Assembly (NCBI RefSeq): GCF_036373705.1
Contig: NW_027102659.1
Coordinates: 1 to 64,000, forward strand
DNA: 64,000 bases
Direction of reading: 5' to 3'
Source: Amia ocellicauda
Taxonomy: Eukaryota; Chordata; Actinopteri; Amiiformes; Amiidae
Part shown: positions 1 to 10,795 of the stretch, in pieces
Layout of the letters: the number at the start of each line of letters is the position of its first letter
How positions within the stretch are numbered: position 1 is the first letter of the stretch
Notes under the pieces: generated by a model
The model's database searches: none
The model's input: the letters and a program-made list of their open reading frames with translations, nothing else
What the model was told of the DNA's origin: nothing
Made by a program: the position numbers and the translations under genes

Positions 1-197
1 ACCGAGATTTACCGGAGCGACCATCCTTTGAAGCTGAGCCAGGCCACCAGCCCCCGGAGCTACTTCCTGAAGGTCGGCATGAGTTGCTACATACTTTGTT
101 ACAAAATCAAAGACTTGTGTTAGTGGGGCAAAACCTGGTGATAGAGAGCCAAAACACCCTTATTAATACCCTTACTAACGAATTGTACCGTATTTAA
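1..197 (+). CDS. 3' end of last exon of the spliced left-end gene, copy A (partial)
   Basis: The frame is open from the window edge to TAA at 195-197 and matches the C-terminal part of exon 7 in copies B, C and D. The preceding exons lie outside the window. It encodes a proline/glutamate-rich stretch and then a leucine/glutamine-rich, probably helical tail with regularly spaced hydrophobic residues. Function unknown. AATAAA-like poly(A) signals follow at about 243-256. Confidence 0.75.
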   Translation, partial: RDLPERPSFEAEPGHQPPELLPEGRHELLHTLLQNQRLVLVGQNLVIESQNTLINTLTNELYRI

Positions 198-272
198 TGT
201 TTTAATAGACACAAAACGCCTTACTATTGTGGGTTGTTGGAAAAATAAAAAATAAATTAAAAAATGTCCTGA

Positions 273-3200
273 CTTGGTAAAAGAACTCACAAACTAAAGG
301 ATTATGAACAAGCTAGGGCCCCAAAAAGACCTTCCCGAGAGAACATCTCCGGCCCTGTTGTGAACTCCTCTGATGTCCCAATGAACCTGGAACTATTACA
401 AATGATAAATGATTTAAATAACCCCCAATTACCACCAATAGAATGTGAATTAACAGACTTACCGGTGAACCCCGACCTGTTACAGATGGTCAATGATCTA
501 AATAACCACCTCCCACCGGTAGCGCTTATAGAGGTTCACCCCCTAGTTCACCCCGATTTGTTTGAAATGGTGGAGGCTTTGGAGGAGCTACCCCTACCAA
601 ATTCTGCCCCTATTATAAATGATTTGAGACAATTAGAACACAGGATGGCGGCAGAAGCAGCCATCACTATAGAGGAGGGTCTTGACATTAACCGGTTGGA
701 TATCTTTGAAGGACTTTTACAGGCTGTAAATGAGCCTCCTCAAAAAGGGGGTTTTGTAGATGTCAGCAGTGGGGGTGTTCGGAATGTGGAGGGTTCTGAG
801 ACTGATAAGGCTGTGGAGGACATGCTCTGTGAGAATGTAGGGGGTGAAGGCTTTGTTCAAAATGATGATGTGTCCAAGAGTACCAGTGATCCCGTGATTA
901 TAGATAGACCGGCCTATAACAATTTTGAAATGATTCAGCGTTTTAATTTTGCAGAACTTTTAAATTGTGACAATTATGCAGAAATATTTGTCAACATACA
1001 CGAGGCCTTGCAGAAAATGCTTGAACAGGTTGCTGAAAGGGTCAGACCTCGAGATGTTGTACAGTTAGAACTCAGAGGGGATGATTTGTTTAGCAACCTA
1101 TCTGTAATGCTGAGTGGAGATAATTTAGACGTCTGGCTAAAATCGAAGCGTTATTGCAAAGTAACGCAGCCATCTTAGCTGATGAAAGTCTGTCTCTGGT
1201 AATGAATGTGGTTCGTAACCCTGAGGGTGGGGCGCTTAGAAGACTGTCGAAATGCTTGAAGAACGACATAATTAGGACCAAGCTCAGGCAATTAGTGGTG
1301 AGTTCCAGTGGGGACAATAAGCTCTGTTTTGCTTACAGTTTAATAAAACTACTCACCCCCGACATGCCTGAACCCCAAGCTCTGCAAGAGGCTTTAATGC
1401 TTCATCAGAGGGCCGGCTTAAACTCTCAACAGATGGTTGCCTTTTCAGACATCACCAAGTTTGAGGAGTTGTTGTCTTTAAAAATTGTTGTGTGGTTCCG
1501 TTGTGAGGTAAAGGAAAGTATTTGTGAAATTTCAGACACATCCTGAAACCCATACACAGACACTGTTTCTCTTCCTAAGTGATAGTCATTACTTTGGAAT
1601 AAAGAGTTTGACGGCTTTTTTGGGTTGTTCGTATGTTTGTCATTGGTGTTATAAGGCCTTCAATGATAAGCTTAAGCACCGCTGTGACGGTTACTGTAAC
1701 GTCTGTTTCAATCCGCAATGTCGTAAGGGTTTGGCCCCTACCATCCGATGTAAAGATTGCTTAAGGATTTGTCTCTCAGCGTTCTGTTTTTCCGAGCATA
1801 AGGTACAGAGGGCCGCTGCTGAGAGGGGTTAAAAAATGGAGTTATTGTGATCAAACTAAATGTTGCCCGCAGTGTTGCCTCCAGTACCGTTTTCATGAGG
1901 TTAAACCACACAAATGTCTGGAGCCGAGATGCAGGATCTGTAATGCTGATTTAACCCCGGGGTCCGAACACCAGTGCTTTATTCAGCCGGTTAAAAAGGA
2001 GCCGCCGCACAACTGGTATGTCTTTTTTGATTTTGAATGCCGGCAAGAAAACGGGGTCCACGTTGCTAATTATATACACTGTATTGACATGTTGGATCGT
2101 GAGTGGTCAGCTAGCGGTGAGAGTTGTGTCAGGGATTTCTTTACGCGGTATCGAGGTCCAAAATACCTCAATTACACATTTATTGCCCACAATGCTAAGG
2201 GTTATGATTCTTACATTTTGATGAAGTATCTGGTGGAAAATGGGGTGACCCCAAAAATAATAGCTCAGGGTAGCAAGATCATGTGTTTCACCGACGAAGC
2301 TTTCAACTAACGTTACATAGACTTGTTAAATTTCCTCCCCATGAAATTGAGCGCTTTGCCTAAGGCTCTGGGTTTTGAGGCTCAGAAGAAAGGTTGGTTC
2401 TGCCATTTTTTTAATACTAAGGACACTCAAAATTATCAAGGGTCCTACCCGCCCGCCTCTTATTATGGGGTTGATACTATGATGTCTCATGAGAGGGAGG
2501 AATTCTTTAAATGGTACAATACGGTTAAGGGAGGTGTTTTTGATTTCCGAGAAGAGATGGCCGCTTATTATAAAAATGATGTGGTGATCCTTAAAGAAGC
2601 CTGTGTGCGTTTCCGCGCCGAGGTTATCAACACATCGGGTCTCAACCCTTTGCAAAGTGTGACCATAGCGTCTCTCTGCATGAAAATGTATCGGTCCAAT
2701 TTCTTGCAGAAAAACACTATAGCGGTCACCACTTCTGACAACTATCGTGCTAGACAAAAGAACTTTTCGACTGTCTTCATACAGTGGGTGGAATACCTGA
2801 GTGCCCGGGATAACATCTTCATCAGACATGCTTTAAATCAAGGGGAAGTAAAAATGGGGCCTTACTACTTAGACGGTTTTAGCGACGTGTCCGGGCGGCG
2901 TACCGCTTATGAGTTTGCCGGTTGTATTTACCATGGCTGTCCTCAGTGCTTCGACCCAAACACCTTTAACCCCGTAACACTAAAACTCTGCGGTGATATG
3001 TACTATGATTTCCAGGAACGAATTGAAACTTTAAAAAACACCTATGGTTTGAACGTGCTGGTGATTTGGGAACACGAGTGGACGACCCTGAAGCAACAGG
3101 ATGCGGGGGTACAACGGTTTATGGAAACCTTGGACTTTCCTGAATGTCTAGAGCCCCGGGATGCGTTATTTGGGGGTTGTACCAATGCCCTCTGTTTACA

Positions 3201-4493
3201 TTATGAGGTAAAGGAGGGTGAGAGAGTAGATTACTATGATTTCACCAGTCTGTACCCTTATGTCAACAAGACCAAAATGTACCCGGTGGGGCGTCCAACC
3301 ATTGTTTATCGTGACTTTCTCGAAATCGGACATTACTTTAGTTTGATCAAAGTCACCATGTACCCTCCTCGCGAGCTGTTCTTACCCGTGTTGCCTTACA
3401 GGTGTTCGGGAAAATTGATGTTCCCTCTGTGTAGAACGTGTGTGGAAACTGAAAATCAAACTACCTCTTGTCTGCACAGTGATGAAGAGAGAGCGCTGAC
3501 GGGTGTCTGGTGTAGCATTGAGCTTGACAAGGCGGTGGAGAAAGGTTACAGAGTCGGTAAGGTGTATGAGGTTTGGCATTTTTCTGAAAAAACTGATACT
3601 CTTTTTGCTGATTACATTATGACCCATCTGAAAGGGAAACAGGAGGCATCGGGCTATCCCTCATGGTGTGTTGACTCCGCGGCCAAAGAGCGATACGTTC
3701 AGCAATATTTTGAAAAGGAAGGGATCCGTCTAGAGCCGGGGAACATAACTGTAAACCCCGCCAAGAGACAAATGTCCAAACTGATTTTAAACAGTCTGTG
3801 GGGTAAGTTTGGGGAAAGAAATTACCGTCTAAACACAACCTTGATTAAAACCCCTGAACTGTTCATAGAATTTATGTTTTCCAAACAACATGCAGTATCA
3901 CACTTTCAATTCTTAAATGACCACGTGGCACAGGTCCAGTGGAGGGCCCCTAAAGATTTCCCCACCAAACAGGGGAACGTTAATGTTTTCATAGCGGTTT
4001 TTACCACGGCTTACGCCCGGCTTGAACTGTACAACTTAATGGATCAGTTGCAGGAACGCACGCTCTATCATGATACTGACTCTGTAATCTTTGTCACCAG
4101 GCCAGGGGATTGGGTCCCTCCCCTCGGGGACTACCTTGGGGAGTTAACGAGCGAACTAGATCCTCAGGACCACATAGTGGAGTTTGTTTCAGGGGGTCCT
4201 AAGACTTACGCATACAGAACGGCTGCGGGTAAGACCTGTATGAAAGTTAAGGGTTTCACTCTGAACCATTGTAACAACAAGCTCATTAACATCAAGTCTC
4301 TGACGACCCTGGTAGAAAGTTTTGTAACGAGAAAGACGCGCCTCCTCGTGAGATTATTACAGCCGGAAATCAGATCTATCGCAATAAAAAGGGGTACACG
4401 TTGGAAAATAGATCACTAAACAAACGGTTCAGAGTGGTGTACAATAAAAGAGTGTTGAAGACTGATTATACCACTCTGCCTTATGGATATTAG
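273..4493 (+). pseudogene. polB: Protein-primed type B DNA polymerase (PolB), copy A, broken
   Basis: The frame opens right after ATG-TCC-TGA at 264-272; the first internal ATG is at 381. The N-terminal part has three repeats of a DLLQMVNDLNN-like motif, then a Cys-rich region, 3'-5' exonuclease motifs (ExoI Asp codon at 2029-2031) and palm motifs A (DFTSLYP), B (NSLWGKFG) and C (HDTDS). Breaks shared with the other copies: a frame change between about 1124 and 1178, and TAA at 2308-2310. Private breaks: one extra A near 1515, a frame change near 1825, and loss of one base near 4325 that diverts the C-terminus to a stop at 4419. The homologous end is TAG 4491-4493, overlapping the ATPase start by 11 bp. 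Confidence 0.9.
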
Positions 4494-5154
4494 CGGTGGT
4501 TTTGATAACAGACTTCAACACCCTTTCTCCTGTATTATAGCCGGTCCCTCCAATTCGGGGAAGAGCTATCTTATAAAGAACATCATAGAAGATGTGGACG
4601 CAACCGTGTCCCAAGCTCTTGACAACATAGTGTGGTGTTACTCTTGCTGGCAACCTCTCTACGATGATTTGGCTTCGAAAAAAAATAATCTGAAATTTGT
4701 GCAAGGTCTCCCCGCCTCGTTGTGTGGCGATGACTTGTTCCCGCCCGGTCAAACTAACCTAGTGATCCTTGATGACCTGATGGAGCAGGCCGGTGACAAC
4801 AGTGAAGTGGAAAAAGCTTTCACAAAGTACACTCATCATAGGAATTAAAGTATTATTTATTTAGTTAAAAATCTATTTTTTCAAGGTAAAAAAAGCCGCA
4901 CTATTAATTTATATGCCAATTATATAATTCTTTTTAAAAACCCCAGAGATAAACTACAGGTCACCGTCTTGGCTCGTCAAATGTACCCTAACCAGACCAA
5001 GTTCTTTTTGGAGGCATTTGAGGATGCCACCAAAAAACCCTACGGGTACTTGATTGCGAAATTAAATGCACAAACCCCAGAAGACTTTCGCCTAAGAACA
5101 GGTTTGTGCCCGCACGATTGGCCGGCAGTCTATGTGCTAAAGAAAAGGAAATAA
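4483..5154 (+). pseudogene. FtsK/HerA-like packaging ATPase, copy A, interrupted
   Basis: It has the same 223-codon extent as in copies B and D, with Walker A GPSNSGKS and Walker B VILDDL present. A stop at 4846-4848 follows THHRN, and a second stop falls a few codons later where the sensor glutamine (LVQN in B and D) should be. The C-terminal part reopens to the normal stop at 5154. The product would lack the second half of the ATPase fold. Confidence 0.88.
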
Positions 5155-5160
5155 ATAAGA

Positions 5161-5496
5161 ATGTCTGTTCGGATTAAAAGAAATCTGCCGCTTTTGCAAA
5201 TGTTATTTGAGGGGAGCCCGCGCCATAGGAAAGCTGTGCTGGCAGGGGCCCCCTCGGATTTGATCGAGACCCTGTGTGAAATAGCTTTTAACATCTTACG
5301 CGGTAATATACCCCTAACCCCTTCTCAACATTCTAAACTCAAAAAACAAAAAGCGGTTATCAAGATCATCGCTAATAAGAAGTATTCTATTAAAAGAAAA
5401 AGAAAGAAGATTAATCAAACCGGGGGTTTTATAGGACCGCTGTTGAGCATAGCCGTGCCTTTCCTAACCAGTCTTCTAGCTTCCAGAGTGGGTTAA
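5161..5496 (+). CDS. 111-aa basic protein with C-terminal hydrophobic segment, copy A
   Basis: ATG lies 6 bp after the ATPase stop, and the next ORF begins 2 bp after this one ends. Residues 65-87 are rich in Lys/Arg; residues 88-111 hold a Gly-rich hydrophobic segment (GGFIGPLL, then AVPFLTSLLAS). This layout resembles small membrane-active or core virion proteins of adenovirus-like elements, but no family is certain. It is intact in all four copies. Confidence 0.75.
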   Translation: MSVRIKRNLPLLQMLFEGSPRHRKAVLAGAPSDLIETLCEIAFNILRGNIPLTPSQHSKLKKQKAVIKIIANKKYSIKRKRKKINQTGGFIGPLLSIAVPFLTSLLASRVG

Positions 5497-5498
5497 TA

Positions 5499-6242
5499 AT
5501 GGAATATGCTCAGAAAATGTTTTTGATCCCTCAGGAGCAGCTTGAGAAACTGAGAAAAAATGTTGTCGGGCCAGAGCCCATTAGACAAACGGCCGAAAAC
5601 AACCTGGACTCTGAAATGAAAGCTATACAGGCCAGGGCCGATTTAAATCAGTATTCCAAAGCCCAGTTGTATACCAACACGTTACAGCGCTACCTCCGTC
5701 TGGTTAGACAGGGTGAAAAAGATCAAAACATTTTAACTTTAACCATGGCCTCTCAAGAAAATGGTTCTGGGGCTGATGCGGGGGGAACGGTTGATAAAGA
5801 TGTTGCGGTGACCGAACCTGTAGAGAGTTCAGAGGGAGATGTTGTAACGGATGTTTTGAGAAACATGCCGGCCAGAAGCAAAAGACATGCACAATATATC
5901 CTGCACAAAATGGTTCAGAAACTGCGGGTAACGGCTTGGAATGAACAGGGTGAATTTGTTTTTAAAGGACAACTGATCAAAGGTTCACACATGTTTGATT
6001 TGTTGAAGAGTGTCACTAGCACTAATAAGGTACCCGATAGTCGCCGACCTGTAGGCTGGAATGCTTTCCTACAGGCGATGGCCTGTCTGAACATGCCCCA
6101 ATCAACAGTTCCTAACCAGGAAACGCGACAAAAAATCCGTCTGTGTAAAGAGGTGGAGCCTGATCTGACTCCGATATCTCATTACTCTGTCCGTGCTGAG
6201 CGACCATCCTCAGGATCTATCCATCGTTGGGAAGCTTATTAA
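5499..6242 (+). CDS. 247-aa Polinton protein of unknown function, copy A
   Basis: ATG immediately follows the 111-aa gene. The N-terminal 75 residues are charged and probably coiled-coil (EQLEKLRKN, SEMKAIQARADLNQY). An acidic Gly/Val-rich linker covers about 85-115. A globular C-terminal domain with W and G positions (TAWNEQGEFVFKGQLIKGS, RRPVGWNAF) covers about 117-215. From memory, similar ORFs recur beside ATPase genes in animal Polintons; I cannot assign a function. It is the last plus-strand gene before the convergent 3' region. Confidence 0.75.
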   Translation: MEYAQKMFLIPQEQLEKLRKNVVGPEPIRQTAENNLDSEMKAIQARADLNQYSKAQLYTNTLQRYLRLVRQGEKDQNILTLTMASQENGSGADAGGTVDKDVAVTEPVESSEGDVVTDVLRNMPARSKRHAQYILHKMVQKLRVTAWNEQGEFVFKGQLIKGSHMFDLLKSVTSTNKVPDSRRPVGWNAFLQAMACLNMPQSTVPNQETRQKIRLCKEVEPDLTPISHYSVRAERPSSGSIHRWEAY

Positions 6243-6421
6243 TCTCATGTTTTTATTTGTCTCCCCTGTAAATAATGACCCGACAAACAATTTTTTATTT
6301 TTATTTTTTATTTTTCAAATGTTGTACATTTATTTATACCATAACCCCTGCTTTGTATAAGAATTGTGTTGAATAAAAACAAAACTAATGATTCAAAGGC
6401 TGTTTTCATTATTTTTTCACC
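6243..6421. terminator. Convergent 3' region with poly(A) signals on both strands, copy A
   Basis: This AT-rich gap separates the plus block from the minus block. AATAAA at 6372-6377 can serve plus-strand transcripts and TTTATT (AATAAA on minus) at 6329-6334 serves the protease-end transcripts, so the opposing mRNAs would overlap by a few tens of bases. The corresponding regions are 22193-22371, 42325-42497 (with an expanded T tract) and 59015-59193. Confidence 0.6.
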
Positions 6422-6994
6422 TTAACACGCATGACATCTTTTAAAATCCTCACAAGAACACCCCATCTGTATACACGGCTGGCTAGGGTCGTAAGTCATT
6501 GTGTTATAAGGGGGGGTCCACAGTGTCCTGACAAACTCTGCCACTTTTTTATCATTTTGGCCTAAATCCTCACTGTACAAGGCCATAATATCGGGGTATG
6601 ACCTTCCTTTAGATCTATGATATAAGAAAAACACACAGTGTTGACCACAAGTGAAGGTCTGAAGACTTTGTACTTGACGACCGCTGTAAATGGTTTCTTG
6701 ACAGTTGTTGAGCAGAAAGTTATTGATCTTCCGAGGGAAAGGTCTGAAATCCGGGGGGTTTGCATAGGAATCAAAAAATTCACCACGGTGGTCCTCCCTT
6801 AGATAAATAGCCAGCCAATGTTCTCCGGGCATATTTTTAGGGTGTGTGTTGATTATGTACATTGCAGGTAAATTCTTGATCTTAAATTTAGGCAGCTGAT
6901 CGCAGGTGTAGACTCCTTGAAACAGTTTCCGTGAGCTGGCCAGGGCATTCATGATGTGGTTGAGCTCTCTGGTGTTCATTTTAATAATAATCAT
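6422..6994 (-). CDS. Adenain-like (Ulp1-fold, C5) cysteine protease, copy A
   Basis: 190 codons from the ATG at 6994; a second ATG six codons in (MNTREL) is an alternative start. Catalytic residues in family order: His59 in GEHWLAIYL, Asp75 in FFDSYA, Gln109 in VQSLQ and Cys116 in TCGQHC. The spacings (16, then 34, then 7) fit the adenovirus protease family. The expected role is cleavage of capsid or core precursors during virion maturation. It overlaps the 3' end of the capsid gene by 14 bp, so both are probably on one transcript. Confidence 0.9.
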   Translation of the reverse strand: MIIIKMNTRELNHIMNALASSRKLFQGVYTCDQLPKFKIKNLPAMYIINTHPKNMPGEHWLAIYLREDHRGEFFDSYANPPDFRPFPRKINNFLLNNCQETIYSGRQVQSLQTFTCGQHCVFFLYHRSKGRSYPDIMALYSEDLGQNDKKVAEFVRTLWTPPYNTMTYDPSQPCIQMGCSCEDFKRCHAC

Positions 6995-8262
6995 ACATAA
7001 CGTTTCTCCTCTGATTCACCTCAATAATGTTGTCAAACACTGCATACACGACCATATTTACAGTGCGTGGTAGAGGCTGCTTGAAACGCATCTCCAAACG
7101 CATATTGCCCGTCTTCATCAGTGAAAAATGTTGTCCACACTCTTCGTCAGGGGTCAGGTTGAAACCGTACAGGGTGTAACCGCTGCAGTATTCCCGGCGA
7201 TCGATCAGCAGAGTTTGATCCTTGAGATGGCGACCCGTAGCCAGTACTAGACTGTCATATTCACGAACCGCATTGCCGTTTTCAAAGTCAGGTTGAAAAG
7301 GTCTGGATGGAACCTGCACACCATCGACGTACAACGCTATAAATTCCGCGTTATAATGTTTAAAGTTAAAGGGGTTCTTGTTGTAAACCCCGGTAAATGC
7401 ATCATTATCTTCGAGACCTATAATAACCTGTTTTGGGAGCTGTCCTAGAAACAGATTTTCCTGGTTCATCACCCGTGTCCCTGCGGGGATACTGTGGACT
7501 TTCATATAGACTCTTTCGATCGGGTACTTGGCGTTTGCCGTCATTAACGCCTGCGCGTGTCCTAGTTTAACCGCCGGGGAGACGGACACTTTTTTCACAA
7601 ACAGCGAGGCCGATAATATGGTCAGTTTATATTTTTCAGTATCAGGGGTCATCAGACAAAAAGCACTTTTACTACGGATCATTTTAATTTTAATGTCTAC
7701 CCCGTTGAGCATGAGTTTTTCTTGGAAAAATATGTCTGCATGGATATGCCCCATTAGCTCAAAGGTCCTCCCTTCTGTTGAAGAGGCCGTTCTTTTTTGC
7801 AAACCCTTATTGAGTCCCTCTGGATCCTTGTCGTCCATAGCTTCCGGGATGTCTTTGAAGAAAGGCTGAACTGTTTGCTTAGGGTCTCCTCATTATAATT
7901 AAGGATACACTCCATCATGGCTCTATAGGGGTAAGTATTGCTGCTTTGACTAATGAGCCGATCTCCCAGGGTCACATCCACCTGTGAAAATTGATGACCC
8001 CAGCGTTGGCCGTCTTCTCGATTGCATCGCCATCCTAATCAGTCACTTTACAGTTAATTAAAATAAATGTGTTTTTCAAATCAATATAATCCTCGCCATT
8101 GCCAGCTATAAAAAACTCCAGAGGGGCCATGTCTGAAATTGCAGAAAGAGGGGGAATCTCTACATATATGATCTTATCTATACTCGTTTGAGTGTATGGA
8201 ACTGTAAACAGATCCAGTTCTGATTTGACGCATTCTTCCGATAGACTGTGGACAAAAGACAT
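6981..8262 (-). pseudogene. Major capsid protein (double jelly-roll), copy A, broken
   Basis: It corresponds to the 435-codon hexon-like gene of copy D. The N-terminal 75 codons (8262-8035) end at a stop at 8035-8037 also present in B and D. Two small deletions shared with copy B (19 bp near 7989, 7 bp near 7866) disrupt the frame. From the ATG at 7838 the C-terminal 285 codons are open to 6981. Identification rests on position between the protease and the basic virion protein, on size, and on the beta-rich composition expected of Polinton capsid proteins. Confidence 0.82.
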
Positions 8263-8264
8263 GT

Positions 8265-8753
8265 TTAAAAGATGTATCCTGAGGCTCTATTTTTCTTTCT
8301 TTGAGACTTTCTTTTTGCAGGTTTTTTCTTGTGCTGCTTCCTTCTCCGAGTGTTTCCACGATATGTTGGAGAATGAGAGATTCTTCGTTTTTTGTTAGCC
8401 ACGGATCTTCGTCGCCCTGGTGGACACATGCTGTTTCTTCTTTTACCCCCCCTCCTCGCCATTACCATGAGACCCGAACCCTCCTGATGCTCATGGCTAG
8501 CTGCCCGGTTCATAACATTGGTGAACACGTCACTAACAATATTTTTAGCCGCTGATTTCAAGTGGGGTCTGGCTATAGCAAAGCCTCTCTTAAGCAGGGG
8601 TACGGCCATTCTAAAGAGACCATGAAAGAGTCCTCCTAGACCGGCGCCATACATTGTGGGGGCTCCTACAAAACCGGGCAAGCCGTTCCCGGCTTGCATC
8701 TTGTAATAATCCACATAGGCGCTAGGATCTACATAACCCCTCGAGGTAGCCAT
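8265..8753 (-). CDS. 162-aa basic virion (minor capsid/core-like) protein, copy A
   Basis: The start is the ATG at 8753 (MATSRGY); the frame stays open a few codons upstream. The N-terminus has an amphipathic Gly/Leu segment (GLGGLFHGLFRMAVPLLKRG), as in membrane-lytic minor capsid proteins of the adenovirus pVI type. The C-terminal half is very rich in Arg/Lys (RRGGKRR, KQHKKKPAKRKSQRKK), as in DNA-binding core proteins. It is packed tightly between penton (stop at 8755) and capsid gene (start at 8262). The virion role is inferred. Confidence 0.75.
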   Translation of the reverse strand: MATSRGYVDPSAYVDYYKMQAGNGLPGFVGAPTMYGAGLGGLFHGLFRMAVPLLKRGFAIARPHLKSAAKNIVSDVFTNVMNRAASHEHQEGSGLMVMARRGGKRRNSMCPPGRRRSVANKKRRISHSPTYRGNTRRRKQHKKKPAKRKSQRKKNRASGYIF

Positions 8754-8754
8754 T

Positions 8755-9486
8755 TTAATAATGTACAAACTGTTTCAGGGGTCGAAAATGTAGTTTGACA
8801 ATAACTTTACTGAAGCGGAAGGGTACGTTGATATTCTGATCCGATTTTACTTCGATCGTGATGTTGTCAAATTGGGTCTTTGAGACTGGTACGTAGTGTG
8901 GCTTGTCATAAGTAATTGTGACCATGTCATTGCTTTTACCTTTAATAAGTACATTTCTCAAAAGGGGGACATAACTATCCCCGACCCTCTGGTGGGTTAT
9001 GATATCCGTATACACATAAAGAGTGTAAAAGCCGCCCCACCACTTCTGAGAACCTGCTCTCTGTGTCAGAATAGATCCCAAATATACGCCCCAGTTGGCC
9101 GCTGGTTTGAATGCTAATACCTGGTTTTGACACCTTGTACACTCTGTTTTTAATAGGGTTGTAATATAGCTTGATGTTGGGGGTGCCTTCTGAGAACTGT
9201 TTATGCATCTCATCTAATATTTTATCCACATTGTCATAATAACCTCCTTGTATCGTGAATGTCCATTGACTCTTTTTAACATCATCAAAAATGGCGAAGG
9301 TGGCATCCTTATCTTGTAAAACAGCCCAAGTGTAAGGATACTGTATTTCCGCCAACCCCACTTCCCACGACCCCCTTAGATCTATAGATTTTCCAAATTG
9401 TACCGTGTAACTGGATATTTCATTTTTAGGGTATATATCGAGAGAGGCGTTACTGGGTAGAGTCACGTAGAAGCCTCCTGATTCCA
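8755..9486 (-). pseudogene. Penton / minor capsid protein, copy A, frame-broken
   Basis: The ATG at 9484-9486 opens MESGGFYVTLPSNASLDIYP, a start characteristic of Polinton penton-like minor capsid proteins (single jelly roll, vertex). The frame holds for about 130 codons, then the matching continuation (GGFYTLYVYTDIITHQRVGD to HFRPLKQ) lies in another frame. The break lies roughly between 9040 and 9110 and occurs in all four copies. The downstream part ends at TAA 8755-8757, next to the start of the basic virion protein. Confidence 0.85.
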
Positions 9487-9533
9487 TCTTGAGTATCGAA
9501 AGTAATGCCCACAACACACCCGCGGGCAAGTTG

Positions 9534-10623
9534 TTATAAGGATTGAATATCGCAAACCTGTTGTTCCGGGACCCAACTATTGAACTTTTCAGGCCATCCA
9601 AGCCATTTCATCAACACATATTTTTTCCGGTTCTGGGTTTTTTAAGCTAATATCTTTTCAACTCTGTATACACTGTCTTTACCCACAATAAGTTTTTGTA
9701 ACTCAGCTTCGTAAAACGTTCCTTCTATATTCTCCCCGTCATAGTCTTTTAACCGGTACACGGGTGGGTCTCTAGCCAACTGTTCGGTAACTGTAAAATA
9801 TTCGTCAGAAAATGTTTCTTCATAACCATTGGCAAAAGTACTCCTTAGCTTTGAAACGCGAACCACATCACCGATGTTGAACTTATAAGTAGTTTTTCCC
9901 TTCTTAATAAATGGTCCGTATAATTTTTTATAGACCTTAAAAGAATTACTTTGATCAACATCTATAGGCTTCATTTTAATACTGGTGTGATACCCTTGGT
10001 TGTAAGCATCGATAAAATCCTGAACTTTATCAAAATACTTGAACGTGTTGACCGCTGTAAAATATCTCCACATTTTGGTCTTTATGGTGCGGTTAAACCT
10101 CTCCACTACCGATGCCCTAAGCTCATTACCGGTGGTGAAATGATGTATTTTGTGTCTCTTCAGTAGATTCTGAAATTCTCTGTTGAGAAACTCTTTTCCT
10201 TTATCAGTCTGCAGTTTTTTAGGACATCGACCCTTGGACAATATATCCTCAAAGGCCCTTGTGACCGCCCGACCTGTTTTATTATGTAGAATGCGAGCCC
10301 AGGCATATTTTGATAACACATCGATACACATCAACATCAATTTGTGACCATTGTTATGTTTTGATAAATTTGACATATCGACTAGATCCATTTGCCATTG
10401 TGAGTCTGTCAGTTGCATATACGCGGTTTCTTTTAAACTTAATCCTGAGAGGTTTATGAAAGGTATAGGCGTCTTGTTCCCGTAACCATTCTGAAACAAC
10501 CACAACATTAACCTTCACTCCGGCCTCAGCGAGTCCTCTTTGAAAACCCTTCTTACCCGCCAAACCCCCAATCTTGGCTGGGTTGTAGTATAGTTCCTGC
10601 ATTTGGGGAGCTTGCCGAGTCAT
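9534..10623 (-). pseudogene. Retrovirus-like integrase with chromodomain, copy A, broken
   Basis: It is homologous to the intact gene of copy B. A 2-bp loss near 10407 shifts the frame early, after the zinc-binding-like N-terminal part. The DDE core and most of the tail are then open from about 10508 to a stop at 9642-9644, which truncates the chromodomain; the remaining codons run on to 9534. Catalytic D, D and E are present in the core. Confidence 0.88.
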
Positions 10624-10795
10624 TCTGTCAAATAACCACACAGACCCACACTATGCGCAAAGTTTTTATACAAGGTTTTTTATTCAACTTCAGGAGAGCA
10701 GATACCCCTTTTAAGACATTTGAGAAAAGTATAACATACACAACAATTTTTTCTACGGTCCAGACAAAAAGAAATCAGATGATTGGTTACTTGAT
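10624..10795 (-). promoter_or_regulatory. TATA box of integrase gene next to upstream gene's poly(A) signal, copy A
   Basis: On the minus strand TATAAAAA (plus coordinates 10663-10670) lies about 40-45 bp before the integrase ATG at 10623, a normal TATA-to-start distance with a short leader. AATAAA on the minus strand (10679-10684) lies just before it and can end the upstream 130-aa gene's transcript. The same pair occurs in B (TATA 26615-26622), C and D. The rest of the gap shows nothing recognisable apart from the out-of-frame open stretch described for the 130-aa gene. Confidence 0.5.

Noticed and set aside
1124-1178. Programmed -1 frameshifting as the explanation for the PolB frame change
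   Set aside because: I see no X-XXY-YYZ slippery heptamer in the right frame at the overlap, and other founder lesions exist, so simple mutation is more likely.
2326-2829. 167-codon open frame on the minus strand opposite PolB, also at 18275, 38411 and 55097
   Set aside because: Antisense shadow of a strongly coding region. Its conservation follows from that of PolB, and it has no promoter or domain signal.
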